Notes under the pieces: generated by a model
Told to the model about the DNA's origin: nothing
Databases searched by the model: none
What the model saw: the letters and a program-made list of their open reading frames with translations, nothing else
Made by a program: the position numbers and the translations under genes
Shown here: positions 14,803 to 16,833 of the stretch, in pieces
Position numbering within the stretch: the first letter of the stretch is position 1
How the letters are laid out: each line of letters opens with the position of its first letter
Assembly: GCA_012271025.1 (NCBI GenBank)
Contig: JAAXHF010000739.1
Coordinates: 1-16,833, forward strand
Direction: 5' to 3'
From: Deltaproteobacteria bacterium
GTDB lineage: Bacteria > Desulfobacterota_B > Binatia > Bin18
Length of the DNA: 16,833 nucleotides

Positions 14803-15069
14803 AATGAGAGGTCGGTATCAGGGCTCACGGCAGAACATGATTATCTCGGGCAGCTCTATGAGACCTTTTTCCGCTATACCGGAGGAAATTCGATTGGGCA
14901 GTATTTCACCCCGCGTCACATCACTCGACTGATGGCAGACATCTGCGAAGTCACGAGGAAAGACATTCCTGCTTCGACTTCGCTCCGTTACGCTCAGCCC
15001 GAACGGGAGACCGTTGGTCCTGAGCCTGTCCAGAGCAAAGCCGAAGGGCGTCAGGCGCGACACACCTGA
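14803..15069 (+). pseudogene. fragment of N-6 adenine DNA methylase (HsdM-like)
   Basis: This frame is open but has no start codon before the homologous part. It reads DYLGQLYETFFRYTGGNSIG, then QYFTPRHITRLMADICEVTRKDI (14839-14967). That matches the segment just ahead of the SAM-binding motif in type I HsdM and related N-6 DNA methylases, where GQ(F/Y)xTPRxI is conserved. The expected continuation into DPxCGxGGFL is absent: from about 14968 the sequence becomes a palindromic repeat element and the frame stops at 15067-15069. Both the N-terminus and the catalytic domain (including the NPPY-type motif) are missing, so this is a non-functional remnant. No specificity or endonuclease subunit is visible nearby. 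Confidence 0.75.
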
Positions 15070-15077
15070 AGTCGAAG
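14972..15077. mobile_element. 106-bp element with 10-bp terminal inverted repeats
   Basis: The ends CTTCGACTTC (14972-14981) and GAAGTCGAAG (15068-15077) are perfect inverted repeats 86 bases apart. Inside, GCTCAG and CTGAGC flank a further imperfect stem (GAACGG/CCGTT). The motif set (CTTCGAC, CGCTCAG, GAACGG, CCTGAGCCTGTC) belongs to a palindromic repeat widespread in environmental bacterial genomes. It encodes nothing and abuts the broken end of the DNA methylase fragment, so it is probably a non-autonomous MITE-like or REP-like element. No target duplication was found by eye. Confidence 0.65.
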
Positions 15078-15101
15078 GGCTGTACGGAATCGTGCAGTGC
15101 T

Positions 15102-15704
15102 CTAGGAGTCCGGCGGCCGGAGCCCGCTGAGGATACGCCGCAGCACGATCTGCCGATCTCGCAGGGCCAAGGCCCCCTCCTCGGCCTGGGCGATATCCAC
15201 GGCCGCGTTAAAGAACAGCGCCCACAGCTGGCGCAGCAGCGCGTCGAGCGGCAGCTGCTCAATGACCCCCGCCGCCATCAACGGGGCAAAGATTTCCCGT
15301 AATAAGGCGATGGCCGGTGCCCGGCGCTGCTCGCTGGACCAATCCAGTACGGCCGGACCGTCGATATACACGATGCGCTGCACAGTCGGATCCAGGATGC
15401 CTCCCAGGAACAGATCCACCCCCGTCATCAGCCGCTGCCAGGCGTCCCCTTCCGCTGCCGCGATGGCGGTCCGCAGCGCGGCCAGATACTCGCCCCGGAC
15501 CTCATCAAAGACCGCCTCAAACAAGGCCGCCTTATCGCGGAAGTGATAATACAGCGCCCCGCGCGTCACCCCGGCCTGGCGCACGATCTCCTCGGTCGAG
15601 GCTGCCACATATCCCTGGGCGGCAAAGGTGGCCCGGGCGGTGTCCAGCAGCGCCCGGCGGGTTCTTTGCGATTGTTCGGCGTTGGTGAGTCGGGTGGATG
15701 CCAT
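15102..15704 (-). CDS. TetR/AcrR-family transcriptional regulator
   Basis: A 200-residue regulator. The N-terminal DNA-binding domain is clear: RTRRALLDTARATFAAQGY (14-32), then the helix-turn-helix STEEIVRQAGVTRGALYYHF (36-55) and DKAALFEAV. The C-terminal ligand-binding half is helical, with ILDPTVQRIVYIDGPAVLDW, and resembles regulators annotated TetR with an AcrR-like C-terminal domain. The ATG at 15704 is preferred because AGGAGG lies 4 bases upstream; an ATG at 15719 would add 5 residues. TetR repressors commonly act on a neighbouring gene and on their own promoter, but the only close gene (the HIBADH-like one) lies upstream on the same strand, so no target can be assigned. A 6-bp inverted pair ATACCA/TGGTAT (15797-15802, 15820-15825) upstream is a weak operator candidate. 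Confidence 0.93.
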   Translation of the reverse strand: MASTRLTNAEQSQRTRRALLDTARATFAAQGYVAASTEEIVRQAGVTRGALYYHFRDKAALFEAVFDEVRGEYLAALRTAIAAAEGDAWQRLMTGVDLFLGGILDPTVQRIVYIDGPAVLDWSSEQRRAPAIALLREIFAPLMAAGVIEQLPLDALLRQLWALFFNAAVDIAQAEEGALALRDRQIVLRRILSGLRPPDS

Positions 15705-15963
15705 TGGTCCTCCTGTCATAGTCCAGGCTGCCGAGCGTTCGGCGCGAGCAGGGGCGGCAGCGGTAGGAGAAGCCGACGGCCCCGAGGGTTAGAAGAATAC
15801 CAGGCTAAGGCTTGTTGAGTGGTATAGTAGTATCTTCATCTATTCAATTGCAAAGCAGGAAAACAGCAACATGTATTTTGTGTGAAATTTCCTTTTTTCA
15901 CGGTTTCGCTCACGATGACCTGAAAACGACACTCTTTCTCGTCCGCGATACTCGGCTGCCCGG
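15705..15963. other. AT-richer intergenic region upstream of the TetR gene
   Basis: About 259 bases with no supportable gene. Bases 15826-15905 are clearly more AT-rich than the rest of the window, as expected of a promoter or an acquired piece. It contains ATACCA...TGGTAT (15797-15825) and a small stem GTGAAA/TTTCAC (15882-15887, 15896-15901). On the minus strand TTGAAT and TATACC lie 15 bases apart, too close for a confident sigma-70 promoter. Confidence 0.4.
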
Positions 15964-16797
15964 CTACTCCTTGATGCCCAGGAAGCGTTCGATCAGCTGC
16001 TGGGCCAGGGCCGCGCCGGGCAGGCTGACGCCCACATCGTGGCCCAACTCCAGGGCCAGCCGCAGGTCTTTATGCATCAGCTGTACCAGGGCGTCCGGGC
16101 CGCTGGTATAGGTGTCCTTGAAGTCGCGCTGGGCCAGCCAGGTGTCGGCCACCCGGCTCTGCCCGGCGCCGGCCTTGACGACCTCCTGGAAGGCGTTGAG
16201 ATCCAGCCCGGCGGTTTCGGCCAGCTTCATGCCCTCGGAGGCCGACAGCATGTTGACGTAGACGATCAGGTTGTGGGCCAGCTTGGCCATCGCGCCCATG
16301 CCCAGCTCGCCCAGATGGAAAATGTTGGCCCCCGAGGTCTCGAACACGGGCCGACATTTTTCAAACGCGGCCGCCTCACCGCCGACCATGTAGCACAGGG
16401 TCTGAGCCTGGGCGCCGCGCTCGCCGCCGCTGACCTCGGCGTCAATCACGCTCACCCCGCGCTCTCCGGCCAGCTCGGCCAGCTTGCGGATAGTGCGGGG
16501 ATGGACGGTGCTGTGGACCGCAATCACACTGCCGGGCTGGGCGCCGCTCAGCACGCCGCCCTCCTCCAGGGTCACGGCCTCGACCTGGGCGTCGTCAACC
16601 ACAACGAGTTCGATGACCTCGCCGTGGGCGCCGATCTCGTGAGCCGAACGGGCCGTCTTGGCTCCGGCCGCAGCCAGCTCGGCCAGCGGTTCTTCGCGCA
16701 GGTCGTAGACCATCAGGTCAAAGCCGGCCTTGGCGACGTTCAGCGCCATGGGTTTGCCGATATTGCCCAGACCAATAAAACCGACACGGGTGCTCAT
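15964..16797 (-). CDS. 3-hydroxyisobutyrate dehydrogenase family (beta-hydroxyacid dehydrogenase)
   Basis: A 277-residue NAD(P)-dependent beta-hydroxyacid dehydrogenase, oxidising a 3-hydroxy acid to the semialdehyde or reducing the reverse. The Rossmann motif GFIGLGNIGKPMA is at 6-18. The substrate-binding segment DAEVSGGERGA (118-128) has Glu where DAPVSGG usually has Pro. The catalytic Lys171 is in GAMAKLAHNLI with Asn175 four residues on, as the family requires. The C-terminal helical domain contains DTYTSGPDALVQLMHKDLRLAL, close to the KDL motif. Candidate activities are 3-hydroxyisobutyrate, tartronate-semialdehyde or 2-hydroxy-3-oxopropionate turnover; which one is unknown. The ATG at 16797 has GAGGAG about 7 bases upstream. 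The downstream TetR gene is on the same strand, 259 bases away. Confidence 0.94.
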   Translation of the reverse strand: MSTRVGFIGLGNIGKPMALNVAKAGFDLMVYDLREEPLAELAAAGAKTARSAHEIGAHGEVIELVVVDDAQVEAVTLEEGGVLSGAQPGSVIAVHSTVHPRTIRKLAELAGERGVSVIDAEVSGGERGAQAQTLCYMVGGEAAAFEKCRPVFETSGANIFHLGELGMGAMAKLAHNLIVYVNMLSASEGMKLAETAGLDLNAFQEVVKAGAGQSRVADTWLAQRDFKDTYTSGPDALVQLMHKDLRLALELGHDVGVSLPGAALAQQLIERFLGIKE

Positions 16798-16833
16798 AGG
16801 GCTGCTCCTCTAGGGTCCGGACTCATAAAGGGG

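Noticed and set aside
15812..16111. 99-codon plus-strand frame running from the AT-rich gap into the HIBADH gene
   Set aside because: Half of it is antisense to a clear dehydrogenase; the remainder has no motif or ribosome site.

Overview
The window is high-GC, densely coded bacterial chromosome with short intergenic gaps and many small palindromic repeats. Nothing in it fixes the taxon. Gene types (HyuA/HyuB pair, SDR, 3-hydroxyisobutyrate-dehydrogenase-like enzyme, Tat-exported dienelactone hydrolase, fused GldF-GldG ABC protein, strong GGAGG ribosome sites) and the repeat load suggest an uncultured, Gram-negative-type environmental heterotroph, for example near Desulfobacterota, Binatota or Tectomicrobia. 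That placement is inference only.

Left region (1-4326, minus strand): a four-gene accessory chaperone operon, read right to left. It encodes a ~706-residue helical-repeat protein of unknown function, a 97-residue J-domain-like protein whose HPD motif reads PPD, a GrpE-type nucleotide exchange factor starting with GTG in a 4-base stop/start overlap, and an Hsp70/DnaK-family ATPase cut by the window edge. Together these make a complete but divergent Hsp70 machine with an unexplained partner. It is the best candidate here for an under-described system.

Middle region (4387-9131): a predicted secreted protein on the plus strand carries two in-frame 54-bp palindromic repeat units in its N-terminus. 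Convergent to it lies a minus-strand cluster: SDR oxidoreductase, GldA-type ABC ATPase, and a GldF-GldG fused permease/auxiliary protein. The last two overlap by 4 bases and form one ABC export system.

The divergent gap 9132-9463 is full of repeats: two copies of one 28-bp palindromic family, a long AT-containing hairpin and two CCCTCTCC-type hairpins. A 16-bp direct repeat there has duplicated the ribosome site and start codon of the following gene in frame.

Right region (9407-16833): a plus-strand hyuB-hyuA pair (hydantoinase/oxoprolinase/acetone-carboxylase superfamily); a GFA-family zinc protein on the minus strand; a Tat-exported dienelactone hydrolase; a decayed N-6 DNA methylase (HsdM-like) fragment ending at a 106-bp element with 10-bp terminal inverted repeats; a TetR regulator; and a 3-hydroxyisobutyrate-dehydrogenase-family enzyme, the last two on the minus strand. 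Several of these enzymes suggest catabolism of small organic acids, amides or lactones, but no substrate can be named from sequence alone.
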